In this document: piece by piece, positions 1 through 8,927 of the stretch
Layout: every line of letters begins with the position of its first letter
Position numbering within the stretch: the stretch's first letter is position 1
Assembly: GCA_023128035.1 (NCBI GenBank)
Contig: JAGMES010000041.1
Location: 1 to 31,338 of the forward strand
Length of the DNA: 31,338 nucleotides
Source: Halanaerobiales bacterium
GTDB taxonomy: Bacteria; Bacillota_F; Halanaerobiia; DY22613
Reading direction: 5' to 3'
Program-made: the position numbers and the translations under genes
Notes under the pieces: generated by a model
What the model was told of the DNA's origin: nothing
Seen by the model: only the letters and a program-made list of their open reading frames with translations
The model's database searches: none

Positions 1-114
1 TGCTGTCACAGGAGGTGTTACTTCAGTTTCCACTGATTTTGTAGGAAACAAAGAACAACCTGTAAACAAAGCAGCAACCAACAATACAGATAGTATCGCT
101 AAATATTTTTTCAT
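1..114 (-). CDS. Lipoprotein, 3' part outside the window
   Basis: Thirty-eight codons are visible, read leftwards off the window edge. The protein starts MKKYLAILSVLLVAALFTGC: a lysine-rich n-region, a hydrophobic core and an LFTGC lipobox with the lipidated cysteine at residue 20. Signal peptidase II processing and membrane anchoring are therefore expected. A serine follows the cysteine. The start ATG has AAAGGAG about eight bases upstream. It lies 25 bases downstream of the larger lipoprotein gene, also with its cysteine at residue 20, and is probably cotranscribed with it. No function can be assigned because the mature domain is missing. Confidence 0.8.
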   Translation of the reverse strand, partial: MKKYLAILSVLLVAALFTGCSLFPTKSVETEVTPPVTA

Positions 115-139
115 AATTACCACTCCTTTCTATTAATGT

Positions 140-2305
140 TTATTCCACTTCAGTAGTGGTAACAAAAATAAATTCACCATTTACCGAACCAGAACCCAAT
201 CCGCCATATTCACCAGCAAAACTATATGCTTCACTATAACCATTCTCTTTATCTTCATAGGTAACTATCCCTATGCTGTAAGGAACATCCCAACTATAAG
301 CTTTTCCTGGTTCTAATATAATTCCACAATCAACCTCGTTTGCATCTGCAATCCAATCCGCTTTCCATACTATATAATTCGTTGCATCATAAACAATAAT
401 TCCTGAAAGGAATAATGTATCTTCAGGGAGTTCACCTGATATATCTTGTCTCCATGTAAATGTTGGAGTTAAACTAACATCTGTAGCGTTGTTGGAAGGT
501 TCTTCTAAAAATACATTATAAGAAGGCATTGGTATTACATGACGTACAATTCCTTCACCTTCACCAAAACTGTTATAAGGAACAACTTTATAATACAATG
601 GTTTATTTGCTTCTAATTGAGCACCAAAATCATCGAAAAATGTTTCGCTTAAATTACCAATTAAATCATAATTTTCGCCATCAAATCCTCGATAGACATT
701 ATAACCATCTGCACCTTCAACAGAATCCCACTCAATGTTAACTAATATTGTTGCATCATCTGGAGCTGCATTTAAATCAATCTCAACACCATTTGGCAAT
801 TCTATTATACTTGGATCTCCATTTAAATAAAATTTATCAAACATAAGTCTTCTTTGGTCTTTATAAAAACCAATATTTTGACCAAATGTATTTGAAAATA
901 CTTCTAGATAAGCTAAATCACCAGGTAATTCTACATCATTAGGATCATTATTAACTGTCACAGGAACTATGTATAAAGCTGAATTTTCATTAGTATCATA
1001 GACTAAGACCTTTAAATAAGCTGGCCCATTTGGAGTAAGAGTAGTATCAATTTCCAAAGTTACTTCATCTTCCTCCACGTAGAAACCATCTCTAGGATTT
1101 CTATATTCTCCATTAAAGTAAGCATAGATAAGATAAGTTGAACAATCACCAGAAACAGAAATATTAATTTCTTGATTTCCTGAAAGTTCATCCCCTGGCT
1201 CAATATCAAGAAAAATTGTTGGCGGATTATTAGACCAATTAGGGTTAAATAATGCCCTAGTTGGAACTTCATATTCTAAAGTTGCATCTTCAGCAACTTC
1301 TACACCTTGAATACGTACAGTAGCTCTACCTTCTTTTTCTACTAACAATTCAGTAGCATAATCTGCATTGATCTTCATTTCAAAATAACCCTCAGCATCA
1401 GTGGTAACTAAATAATTGTTACACGAAACAGCTACACCTTCAACTGCAGGACCACCACGACCATCAGTTACTATACCTGTAACAGTACCTGTAATAAGCG
1501 AAAACATCCCAACATCAAAAACAGTCTCTTCTTCATCTATAACTTCAACCATTTCCAAACAAGCATCATAACCTTCTAATTGTGCTTCTATTGAATGTAC
1601 TGCTTCAAAAACGTTTACAAATAAATACTTACCATCAGCATCAGAATAAGTTTCAAAATCTCCCCCTCCCAATGTTACATAAACATCTGGTAATGGCTCA
1701 CCTGTTATGGCATCAGTTATTGTACCAGTAACAGAACCATACATGGTATATATCATTTCAAAATTATAAGTAACTTCTTCATCTGCAATAATATTAACAC
1801 TAGTAGTAAACTCTTCATAATCATCCTTTATAGCAGTTAAAGTCTGAACTCCTTCTTTAACCTCTGTAAAACTATAAAATCCTTCTTCATTTGATGTAAT
1901 CTCTAGATTTCCAAGAGTAACTGTAACACCTGCAAGTGGCGTCTTTGTAAGACTATCTACAATCTTACCTTTAATACTACCTTTTTTCTCTACAGGTTCT
2001 TCGGGAGTCATCTTAAAGTTAACTTCAACCATACCCTGAATAAACACAGTCACTTTACGATCAATATATCCATCTTTTTTTGCTTCTAAAGTTATATCAC
2101 CAGCACCTATTCCACTTAAAGTATAAAAACCATCTGCACCAGATAACGTATTTTTACCTCCAACAGAAACCTGTACCTCTGAAATCGGTTTTCCAGTAAC
2201 TTCATCTGTTATTACACCAGAAATTCCACCCGTTGATAAAAAAGAACATCCTGCAAACATCACCATCAAAAAACATAGAAGAGCAAAAAACTTAAATTTT
2301 TTCAC
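140..2305 (-). CDS. Large lipoprotein with tandem carboxypeptidase-regulatory-like repeats and fibronectin-like domains
   Basis: I place the start at a GTG (2305) rather than the upstream in-frame ATG at 2350, because AAAGGAGG sits ten bases before the GTG and the protein then opens with a clean lipoprotein signal ending in MFAGC (Cys20). The protein is about 721 residues. Residues about 25-350 are four consecutive modules of about 80 residues. Each begins like 'G.I.G.ITD..TGEPL..V.VT' and contains '(S/T).(A/E)(D/E)G.Y.F', the signature of CarboxypepD_reg-like / CNA-B-like beta-sandwiches. An Ig-like stretch follows, then a fibronectin type III-like domain with 'GADGYNVYRG' and 'YYKVVPYNSFGEGEG', and a last module with 'PTFTWRQD'. 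No catalytic motif is visible. The likely role is an exposed, protease-resistant surface or envelope protein. The function is unknown. Confidence 0.85.
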   Translation of the reverse strand: MKKFKFFALLCFLMVMFAGCSFLSTGGISGVITDEVTGKPISEVQVSVGGKNTLSGADGFYTLSGIGAGDITLEAKKDGYIDRKVTVFIQGMVEVNFKMTPEEPVEKKGSIKGKIVDSLTKTPLAGVTVTLGNLEITSNEEGFYSFTEVKEGVQTLTAIKDDYEEFTTSVNIIADEEVTYNFEMIYTMYGSVTGTITDAITGEPLPDVYVTLGGGDFETYSDADGKYLFVNVFEAVHSIEAQLEGYDACLEMVEVIDEEETVFDVGMFSLITGTVTGIVTDGRGGPAVEGVAVSCNNYLVTTDAEGYFEMKINADYATELLVEKEGRATVRIQGVEVAEDATLEYEVPTRALFNPNWSNNPPTIFLDIEPGDELSGNQEINISVSGDCSTYLIYAYFNGEYRNPRDGFYVEEDEVTLEIDTTLTPNGPAYLKVLVYDTNENSALYIVPVTVNNDPNDVELPGDLAYLEVFSNTFGQNIGFYKDQRRLMFDKFYLNGDPSIIELPNGVEIDLNAAPDDATILVNIEWDSVEGADGYNVYRGFDGENYDLIGNLSETFFDDFGAQLEANKPLYYKVVPYNSFGEGEGIVRHVIPMPSYNVFLEEPSNNATDVSLTPTFTWRQDISGELPEDTLFLSGIIVYDATNYIVWKADWIADANEVDCGIILEPGKAYSWDVPYSIGIVTYEDKENGYSEAYSFAGEYGGLGSGSVNGEFIFVTTTEVE

Positions 2306-2400
2306 CAGCCCGTAACCTCCTTTAGTAATTTTATAAATATTAATCTTCATTCTCTTAATATATGTTTTCTGTATTTTGTCTATAACTCCTTCATTTAGAC

Positions 2401-2441
2401 AAAAAAAGTCCTCTTCTCAAATCATGTGAGAGGAGGACTTT
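2401..2441 (-). terminator. Rho-independent terminator of the muropeptide operon
   Basis: The arms AAAGTCCTCTTCTCA and TGTGAGAGGAGGACTTT pair with a single G-U, around a loop of about five bases. In the minus direction they are followed by a run of seven T. It lies 36 bases past the gntR stop and would end the operon before the lipoprotein genes. Confidence 0.88.
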
Positions 2442-2476
2442 CTATCATCATACACACACACCATATTCAATTTACC

Positions 2477-3205
2477 TTACCGCTGCATCTCCACCATCAG
2501 TTTATACTTATCTCCCCGATAGATTGCCTCAGCATACTCAAAAGGAGTCTCTTCGTTTTCAAGATATGTAGTTCTCTCCATATAAAGAATTGGTGTTCCC
2601 TTTTCCACCTTCAAAGTAGGTGCTACCTCTAATGGAACCAATCTAGATTCAATTGTCTGTTCTGCCCTTCCCATAAGAAGATGATATTCTTCAGTCAAAT
2701 AGGAATAGAGTGAAGTATTATTTAAATTTACTTCTTCTAAGCCAGGACAATAAACTGCACGAACATAAGTTTCCTCTAAAGCAACTGGTTCCTCATTAAT
2801 CGTTCTAATTCGCCGAATTGAGATCAATGGTTCGGATTCGATCTTCAGTTTCTTACAAATAGCCTCATTCTCCACTTTCTCAATTTTTAAGACTTTGGCG
2901 CCTGGTTTTAAATGCTGACTCTGACTCTCTTCGGTAAAACTAGATAAACGAAATAAATGATGGTGATACTTCATATCAGCCACAAATGTTCCCCGTCCCT
3001 GTTTGCGATAAACATAACCTTCATTGCATAATTCAACTAGGGCACGCCTGGCAGTCATCCGACTAACCCCATAAGTTTCCTCTAAATCTCGTTCTGAAGG
3101 AAGTTGATCTCCAGGTTTTAATTCCCCCAACTTAATATTTTTTTTCAAAATTTCCTTCATTTGATAATATAAAGGTAGAGGACTTTCATTCGATAATTTA
3201 ACCAT
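2477..3205 (-). CDS. GntR/HutC-family transcriptional regulator (NagR/DasR-like)
   Basis: 242 residues, the normal length for the HutC subfamily. The N-terminal winged helix-turn-helix (about residues 8-75) has the hallmark 'LKPGDQLPSERDLEE' and 'VSRMTARRALVELCNEGYVYRKQGRGTFV'-type helices. Residues about 95-240 form a UTRA effector domain that in relatives binds a phosphorylated amino sugar. An ATG with GGAGGAGGG upstream sets the start. It is the last gene of the amino-sugar operon, 57 bases after namZ. The arrangement suggests autoregulation of the whole operon through palindromes upstream of murK that resemble NagR/DasR sites. The effector is probably GlcNAc-6-P, GlcN-6-P or MurNAc-6-P; this is inference from the family and its neighbours. 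Confidence 0.88.
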   Translation of the reverse strand: MVKLSNESPLPLYYQMKEILKKNIKLGELKPGDQLPSERDLEETYGVSRMTARRALVELCNEGYVYRKQGRGTFVADMKYHHHLFRLSSFTEESQSQHLKPGAKVLKIEKVENEAICKKLKIESEPLISIRRIRTINEEPVALEETYVRAVYCPGLEEVNLNNTSLYSYLTEEYHLLMGRAEQTIESRLVPLEVAPTLKVEKGTPILYMERTTYLENEETPFEYAEAIYRGDKYKLMVEMQR

Positions 3206-3262
3206 TCTGTCCCTCCTCCATCATAAATAATTCTGTGAAAACTCCAACAGGAAGAAGTCTAC

Positions 3263-4426
3263 TTATTCATAAAGTAAATACTTCTGACACATAACCTGGA
3301 ATTGATTAATCTCCTCTTTCCAATCAGATTGAATACTTTCCACATCCAAACCTTCATCCAATTCTTTTCGCACCTGATCTGTTCCCCATAGTAAATCAAT
3401 AAAATATCTCTTTTCTTCACCAAAAGTATACCATTGGAAATCATCTGAATATAAACGTTTCAATATTGCCAAAATATTTAATCCAACACAAGAACCTATA
3501 AACTGGTTCTTATTTAATAAATGTATCTGTACACCCTGACAAAGTTGGCCCTGATGTTTGGAAGTCAGTGGTTTAAAGTAAGTTGGCCTAAAATAGATTC
3601 CAGCTAACCCCAAGCTATTTAACTCATCAGCCAACTCTTTTCCCTTAACCCAGGGTGCACCAATAACCTGAAAAGGTAGGGTGGTACCTCTACCTTCTGA
3701 TACATTGGTTCCCTCAAGAAAACAAAGTCCTGTATATAACACTGTCGAATCCAATGTTGGAAGACCCAGCGATGGAGCTATCCAAGCAAATTTAGTTTCA
3801 TCATACCACATCGACCTCTTCCAACCATCCATAGATACCACTGAAAGATCTGCTCCAATCTTAAAAGCATCGTTAAAAAGCAAAGCGAGTTCCCCAATTG
3901 TCATCCCATGACGGGTAAGGATAGGGTATATCCCTACAAAAGAACGAAAATCTAGATCAAGAATATTTCCATCAACTATATCTCCACGAATTGGATTAGG
4001 TCTATCCAAAACTATAAACTTCAATCCAAGCTCTTTAGCTTTCTCCATGGCATAGCTCATTGTATTAATGAATGTATAAAATCTGACTCCAACATCCTGA
4101 ATATCAAAGATTAAAGTATCCAATCCTTCCAACATCTCATCTGTTGGTTTTTTCGTCTTTCCATAAAGACTATATACAGGTAGGCCTGTCTCTGAATCTG
4201 TATAAGAAGTAACTTTCTCCCCTGCCTGAGCTTCACCGCGTATTCCATGTTCAGGGCCAAAAAGAGCCCGCAAATCCACCTCAGGATGTTTATATAATAA
4301 CTCCACTGTTGAAACAAATTCGCTATTCATCCCGGTATAATTAGTAATTAGTCCAACTTTTCGTCCTTTTATTAAATCCAACTTTTCACTTAACAAAGCC
4401 TCAATTCCCAATTTTACCTTTGCCAC
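3263..4426 (-). CDS. namZ: Exo-beta-N-acetylmuramidase NamZ (DUF1343, GH171)
   Basis: 387 residues covering the whole DUF1343 family. Recognisable blocks are 'KVGLITNYTG' (about 24-33), 'LFGPEHGIRGEAQAGE' (about 55-70), 'LIFDIQDVGVRFYTFI' (about 105-120), 'VLDRPNPI' and 'GIYPILTRHGMTIGELA'. In Bacillus subtilis the family member NamZ removes non-reducing terminal MurNAc from peptidoglycan fragments. There is no signal peptide here: the protein starts MAKVKLG, so the enzyme should be cytoplasmic, unlike the secreted Bacillus one. The start is GTG with AAGGGG eight bases upstream. It lies 17 bases after nagB and 57 before gntR in the operon. The released MurNAc would be the substrate of the MurK-like kinase encoded first in the operon. 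Confidence 0.88.
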   Translation of the reverse strand: MAKVKLGIEALLSEKLDLIKGRKVGLITNYTGMNSEFVSTVELLYKHPEVDLRALFGPEHGIRGEAQAGEKVTSYTDSETGLPVYSLYGKTKKPTDEMLEGLDTLIFDIQDVGVRFYTFINTMSYAMEKAKELGLKFIVLDRPNPIRGDIVDGNILDLDFRSFVGIYPILTRHGMTIGELALLFNDAFKIGADLSVVSMDGWKRSMWYDETKFAWIAPSLGLPTLDSTVLYTGLCFLEGTNVSEGRGTTLPFQVIGAPWVKGKELADELNSLGLAGIYFRPTYFKPLTSKHQGQLCQGVQIHLLNKNQFIGSCVGLNILAILKRLYSDDFQWYTFGEEKRYFIDLLWGTDQVRKELDEGLDVESIQSDWKEEINQFQVMCQKYLLYE

Positions 4427-4443
4427 AATCTCTACCCCTTCTA

Positions 4444-5196
4444 TTAAGCTTCTATTTCAATATCCTTCGGCTCTAACAATGCCACCGCTTCACGATCAAT
4501 GATCAGAACTACATCTGGATGAAGTTGCAATACTGAAGCAGGTACACTGCTCTCCACAGTCCCCACCACTGTATTGTAAATAGCTTGCGCTTTTTTCTCA
4601 CCTGATGCCAATAAAACAATCTTCCTTGAACGCATAATCGTTTTAATTCCCATAGAGATCGCTTTTTTCGGAACATCTTCTTTGTTCAAAAAGAAACGAG
4701 CATTACTATCAATTGTCTTTTGAGCCAACTGAATTAGTTGAGTCTTTGCTCCCAGAGCAGTTCCAGGTTCATTAAAACCTATATGAGCGTTTTCTCCAAT
4801 ACCTAAAAGTTGAAGATCAATGCCACCAGCCTCTTTGATCATCTCTTCATACTCTTTACAATAACGCTCTACATCTTCGGAAACTCCGTTGGGTATATGA
4901 ACATTCTCTGGAGAAATGTTTATATGACTAAATAAATTTTGCTGCATAAAGAAATGATAACTTGCTGGATGATCTGTAGCAAGACCATAATACTCATCAA
5001 GATTAAACGTCTTTACTTTTGAAAAATCTACTTTTCCAGCGCGATATGCCTCAATTAGTTGGTTATATAAACCTACCGGAGTACTCCCTGTAGCCAAACC
5101 TAATACCATTTCAGAATTTCGATTAATCTCTTCGATAAACAGCTCTGATGCTTTTTTGCTCATTTCATTCGCATCCGCAGTTACAATAATCTTCAT
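4444..5196 (-). CDS. nagB: Glucosamine-6-phosphate deaminase
   Basis: 250 residues, full length. It converts GlcN-6-P to fructose-6-phosphate and ammonia, the exit from amino-sugar catabolism to glycolysis. Visible motifs are 'LGLATGSTPVGLY' (phosphate loop, about 33-45), 'FNLDEYYGL' with the catalytic Asp region (about 66-74), 'GIGENAHIGFNEPG' with the catalytic His and Glu, and 'SVPASVLQLHPDV'. Family members usually have Asn/Asp-Gly-His in the third motif; here it is Asn-Ala-His, probably a neutral change. I choose the ATG at 5196 over the in-frame TTG at 5202: AGGAGG lies eight bases before the ATG but only two before the TTG. The stop of anmK overlaps this start as ATGA, so translational coupling is likely. 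Confidence 0.95.
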   Translation of the reverse strand: MKIIVTADANEMSKKASELFIEEINRNSEMVLGLATGSTPVGLYNQLIEAYRAGKVDFSKVKTFNLDEYYGLATDHPASYHFFMQQNLFSHINISPENVHIPNGVSEDVERYCKEYEEMIKEAGGIDLQLLGIGENAHIGFNEPGTALGAKTQLIQLAQKTIDSNARFFLNKEDVPKKAISMGIKTIMRSRKIVLLASGEKKAQAIYNTVVGTVESSVPASVLQLHPDVVLIIDREAVALLEPKDIEIEA

Positions 5197-6386
5197 CTGC
5201 AAAACCTCCTGTATACCAAGTCTGCAAAATTGTCTCCCGGCGTAATATCTCCTAAAATGACTGATTTTTTAGCACCTGTTACCTGTGACACATTTGATGG
5301 ATTACCGACTAATGTCTCATTAGCTAAAACTGCAAAAGCAATCGCTTCTTTCGCATCACTGGACCAACCAATCTCTTCTATAGATTCTACTGAAATTTGT
5401 AGTAATTCTTGCTGCAACATTTCCATTAATACAGGATTATAACTTCCTCCTCCACTGACCAATACTCTATGAATAGGGTATCTTGGTAAAACAAAATCAT
5501 TATAACATCTAGCAATACTCCGAGCTGTTAATGCTGTCACAGTAGCAGTCAGATCATACTTATTTAAATCTCTCTCTTGAGCCATTCTTAAAACTTTCTC
5601 TACATATTCTAGACCAAACATTTCTCTTCCTGTGGTTTTAGGGGGACGAATAGAAAAGTAAGGATGAGCTAATAATTGAAATACCAGTTCTTCATCAACC
5701 TGCCCTTGGCAAGCCCAATTACCATCTCTGTCATAGGGAAGTTGACCTTCTGAGAGATGGTTCACTACCCCGTCTATTACCATATTGCCTGGACCTGTGT
5801 CAACTGCCTCAATCTCTTCCATCTTTCCATTAGCAGGGATAAGAGTATAATTACCGATACCACCGATATTTTGCAAAATCCGATTCTCTTTTGAGTAACG
5901 AAAAAGAAGAAAATCTACATAGGGAACTAAAGGCGCTCCCTGACCACCTGCTGCCATATCTCTAATCCTAAAATTACTAATCGTAGTTACGCCTGTCTTC
6001 TCTGCAATCACGCCACCTGCGCCAATCTGCAAAGTAGAAGCAGGGCCAGTATCAGGCCGCGGATCATGATAAATAGTCTGGCCGTGGGAACCGATAAGAT
6101 CAACCTGATCAATTGCCACATTAGCTTCTTCAGCAACCGCAATAGCAGCCTTTGCAAACTCTTCTCCAATAATAAAATTCCACTTACAGATTCGATCTAC
6201 TCCTGCTGTCTCAGGGTTACAAAGTGATAGAATCTCTTCTCTCATTCCTAAAGGGAAATTATAATTGACAAATGCCAATAGCTTGATTTCAGTCTCTAAA
6301 CCACTACCGTGAATCTCCACTAGTGCAGCATCTATACCATCCACTGAAGTTCCTGACATTAAGCCAATAATTTTTTTACTCCCCAC
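5193..6386 (-). CDS. anmK: Anhydro-N-acetylmuramic acid kinase
   Basis: 397 residues, slightly longer than typical AnmK (about 370-385). It starts with the diagnostic 'GLMSGTSVDGIDAALVE' phosphate-binding loop. Other AnmK blocks are 'LIGSHGQTIYHDP', 'TLQIGAGGVIAEKTG', 'GQGAPLVPYVD', 'NIGGIGNYT', 'DTGPGNMVID' and 'VSGGGSYNP'. It opens 1,6-anhydro-MurNAc and phosphorylates it to MurNAc-6-P, which MurQ uses. The start is GTG at 6386, inside the last codons of murQ (11-base overlap). The end overlaps nagB as ATGA. Its presence implies lytic-transglycosylase products reach the cytoplasm, a trait best known in outer-membrane bacteria. Confidence 0.95.
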   Translation of the reverse strand: MGSKKIIGLMSGTSVDGIDAALVEIHGSGLETEIKLLAFVNYNFPLGMREEILSLCNPETAGVDRICKWNFIIGEEFAKAAIAVAEEANVAIDQVDLIGSHGQTIYHDPRPDTGPASTLQIGAGGVIAEKTGVTTISNFRIRDMAAGGQGAPLVPYVDFLLFRYSKENRILQNIGGIGNYTLIPANGKMEEIEAVDTGPGNMVIDGVVNHLSEGQLPYDRDGNWACQGQVDEELVFQLLAHPYFSIRPPKTTGREMFGLEYVEKVLRMAQERDLNKYDLTATVTALTARSIARCYNDFVLPRYPIHRVLVSGGGSYNPVLMEMLQQELLQISVESIEEIGWSSDAKEAIAFAVLANETLVGNPSNVSQVTGAKKSVILGDITPGDNFADLVYRRFCR

Positions 6387-7302
6387 AATTCAACCCTTCT
6401 TTCAAAGCAAGATGAACTATTCCCTGAGATTTTTTAAGTAACCCTTTTGCTTCAGCTACATCTACTCCACATTTGATCATCACAATCGCAGTTTTAACAT
6501 CATTAGCTGCAGAAACTAGAGCCTGATCTGCTACCTCATAATCACATCCAGTAGCAGTCATAATAATCCACTTACCCCGTTCGGCTAACTTTTGATTCGA
6601 AACCTTAACCCCTACCATCAGATTACTATAGACTTTACCCATTTTAATCATCGTTGTAGTAGAGATCATATTTAAAACCAATTTCTGTGCAGTTCCTGCT
6701 TTCATCCTGGTCGAACCTGTAATAACTTCTGGACCCACCACGGGAACAATAGCTACATCAGCCAATTCATTCATTGAAGCCTCTTGATTGCATGTCAAGG
6801 CAATAGTACCTGCTCCCACTTCTTTCCCCTTCTTTATTGCACCAATAGCATAAGGAGTCCGACCACTAGCCGCAATGGCAAAAACCACATCGAGATCGGT
6901 TAGATTGGCTTTTTCAAGATCAGTAAAAGCCTCTATTTCCTGATCTTCTGCCCCCTCCTTTGCCTGAATAAATGCGTTTGCTCCACCTGCTAATATCCCC
7001 ATAATTTGATTTGAATCAACTCCAAATGTAGGAGGGCATTCTACTGCATCTAAAATCCCTAATCGACCACTAGTACCAGCACCAACATAGATGAGTCGAC
7101 CACCTTTTTGCATTCTCTCCACAATCATATCCACCGCTTGACTGATGACTGGAATTACCTCTCCTACCCTCTCAGCCACGAGACGATCTTCTTGATTTAT
7201 CATTTTTAAAATCCCTGCAGTGGATTCTTGATCAATATTTAGAGTCTTAGAATTACGAGTTTCTGTAGTTAATTTAGTTATTTCCTTTGCAACCTGATTC
7301 AT
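6376..7302 (-). CDS. murQ: N-acetylmuramic acid 6-phosphate etherase
   Basis: 308 residues, the normal family length. It cleaves the lactyl ether of MurNAc-6-P to give GlcNAc-6-P and D-lactate. The SIS sugar-isomerase fold is shown by 'RLIYVGAGTSGRLGILDAVE' (about 69-88, with the conserved Glu) and 'VFAIAASGRTPYAIGA'. 'GPEVITGSTRMKAGTAQKL' is the MurQ-specific block, and the C-terminal helices are complete. The start ATG has GGAGG six bases upstream and overlaps the nagZ stop as ATGA. It sits between nagZ and anmK, so it receives MurNAc-6-P from both the AnmK and MurK-like branches. Confidence 0.96.
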   Translation of the reverse strand: MNQVAKEITKLTTETRNSKTLNIDQESTAGILKMINQEDRLVAERVGEVIPVISQAVDMIVERMQKGGRLIYVGAGTSGRLGILDAVECPPTFGVDSNQIMGILAGGANAFIQAKEGAEDQEIEAFTDLEKANLTDLDVVFAIAASGRTPYAIGAIKKGKEVGAGTIALTCNQEASMNELADVAIVPVVGPEVITGSTRMKAGTAQKLVLNMISTTTMIKMGKVYSNLMVGVKVSNQKLAERGKWIIMTATGCDYEVADQALVSAANDVKTAIVMIKCGVDVAEAKGLLKKSQGIVHLALKEGLNCGE

Positions 7303-8906
7303 AACACACCTCCAGGAATTGTTATCGGAAGTTCTCCACTGGCCGATATTTCGCCGGCAATCACTTGAACTGCCCCTTCTAAAGAATATTCATTAAAATC
7401 ATAAGTTGTCAGATAAACCTTTGCCTCTGAAAGCACCTGTAAATCATATGGATTACGGATTGCTAATACCACCAGATTTGAATTTGTTCGGGCCAGCTCA
7501 TTGATTAACTTAGCTTGCTCAGGATTTTTACTGGCATAGAAAGCACTAAAAATAATAAGATCCTTATTTTGAACCCGTCTTTTTACTTCTTCCATCTCTT
7601 TGTCATCTGGATTCATAGTAATAGTTATCGCTTCCACATTTTGATACTTCTCTTTAAATGCACGTATCAGAACTTCTTTAGGACCACCATCTCTTTCTTC
7701 AACAATGGTTAACGCTCCCGCTTCAGGGCAGATAACAATCACATCTTTATTTTCAGCAGGTATAGCTGGGATCAAACCCTGTTCGTCTTTTACTAAAGTC
7801 ACCACTCGCTGGCCGATCTTTCTGGCGAGCTTGCGATGTTCTTCTGAACCAACCATCGCCAATTGTTCCTGACTTCCCCATTCTTCATTCGCAATTTTTT
7901 CTTTCAACTTAAGAATTCGAGTTATTGATTGATCTATCCGTTCTTCGGTTAATCGCCCTGATTCCACAGCCTGTAAAATCCCCTCATAAGATGCTATCTG
8001 AACATCAAAAGTATGAGAGATCAATACCTGATCAGCGCCTGCTTCTATAGCTCTAATAGCCGCCTCTTCAGGGCCAAAATTATCAGCAATTGCTTTCATC
8101 TCCATACAATCAGTTATAATCAATCCATCATAACCCATCTTATCACGTAAGAGATCAGTCAATACTCTTTTTGAAAGGGTTCCAGGTATTCCAGGCTCTG
8201 GCTCAAAAGCTGGAAAGATCACATGAGCTGACATAATTGCTGCCAGACCAGATTTAATTGCATTTTGAAATGGTTTTAGCTCAACTCTCTCCAATCTTTC
8301 CTTATCATGAGGAACAATAGCTAAGGCAAGATGAGAATCAAAAGCTGTATCACCATGTCCCGGGAAATGTTTTCCGCAGGCAATTACTCCTTCTTCTTGA
8401 AGACCATTAATATAAGCAATTCCAAGCTGACTAACCAATTCTGGGTCTTCACCATATGAACGAATTCCAATAACGGGATTCTCTGGATTATTATTCACAT
8501 CTAATACGGGAGCTAAATTAAAATTCACTCCAAAAGCTTTTAATTCACAAGCAACAACCTTCGCCATCTCATATACTGCTTTAGGATCATTTATAGCTCC
8601 CAAAGCCATATTTCCCGGGAAAACCGTTGCATCTTTTGATAAACGACTAACAAGACCACCTTCCTGATCTATAGAAATAAATAATGGAAATCCACTTGAA
8701 GATTCTTTTGCTAAATTTTGAAATTCTGTTGATGTCTTTGCTAATTGGTCATTTGATTTTACGTTTCTGCTAAAATAAATAATTCCGCCTAAATTATTCT
8801 TAATGATAAGCCTCGTCATCTCTGATGTTATCTCTGTTCCAGGAAAGCCAACCATTAAAAGCTGACCTATCTTTTCCTCCAAGGTCATCTCCTGTAATCT
8901 TTTCAC
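7299..8906 (-). CDS. nagZ: Beta-N-acetylglucosaminidase NagZ (GH3)
   Basis: 535 residues. The GH3 TIM-barrel (about residues 1-340) has 'FISIDQEGGLVSRL' (about 76-89), 'KHFPGHGDTAFDSHLAL' (179-195, with the Asp190-Ser-His192 dyad typical of NagZ) and 'GLIITDCMEMKAI', where Asp266 is the expected nucleophile. Residues about 370-535 form the second alpha/beta domain found in the Bacillus type and absent from the short proteobacterial NagZ. It releases GlcNAc from GlcNAc-MurNAc units. No signal peptide is visible (MKRLQEMTLEEKIGQ), so it should be cytoplasmic, unlike secreted B. subtilis NagZ. The start is GTG with GGGGAG ten bases upstream. It lies 21 bases after the amiE-like gene. Confidence 0.92.
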   Translation of the reverse strand: MKRLQEMTLEEKIGQLLMVGFPGTEITSEMTRLIIKNNLGGIIYFSRNVKSNDQLAKTSTEFQNLAKESSSGFPLFISIDQEGGLVSRLSKDATVFPGNMALGAINDPKAVYEMAKVVACELKAFGVNFNLAPVLDVNNNPENPVIGIRSYGEDPELVSQLGIAYINGLQEEGVIACGKHFPGHGDTAFDSHLALAIVPHDKERLERVELKPFQNAIKSGLAAIMSAHVIFPAFEPEPGIPGTLSKRVLTDLLRDKMGYDGLIITDCMEMKAIADNFGPEEAAIRAIEAGADQVLISHTFDVQIASYEGILQAVESGRLTEERIDQSITRILKLKEKIANEEWGSQEQLAMVGSEEHRKLARKIGQRVVTLVKDEQGLIPAIPAENKDVIVICPEAGALTIVEERDGGPKEVLIRAFKEKYQNVEAITITMNPDDKEMEEVKRRVQNKDLIIFSAFYASKNPEQAKLINELARTNSNLVVLAIRNPYDLQVLSEAKVYLTTYDFNEYSLEGAVQVIAGEISASGELPITIPGGVL

Positions 8907-8927
8907 AATATTTTTACTCCCCTTTCG

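Noticed and set aside
2374..2404. Inverted repeat TTTTGTCTA/TAGACAAAA near the lipoprotein promoter region
   Set aside because: Nine-bp arms in AT-rich DNA overlapping the terminator's T run; no regulator or promoter geometry supports a site.
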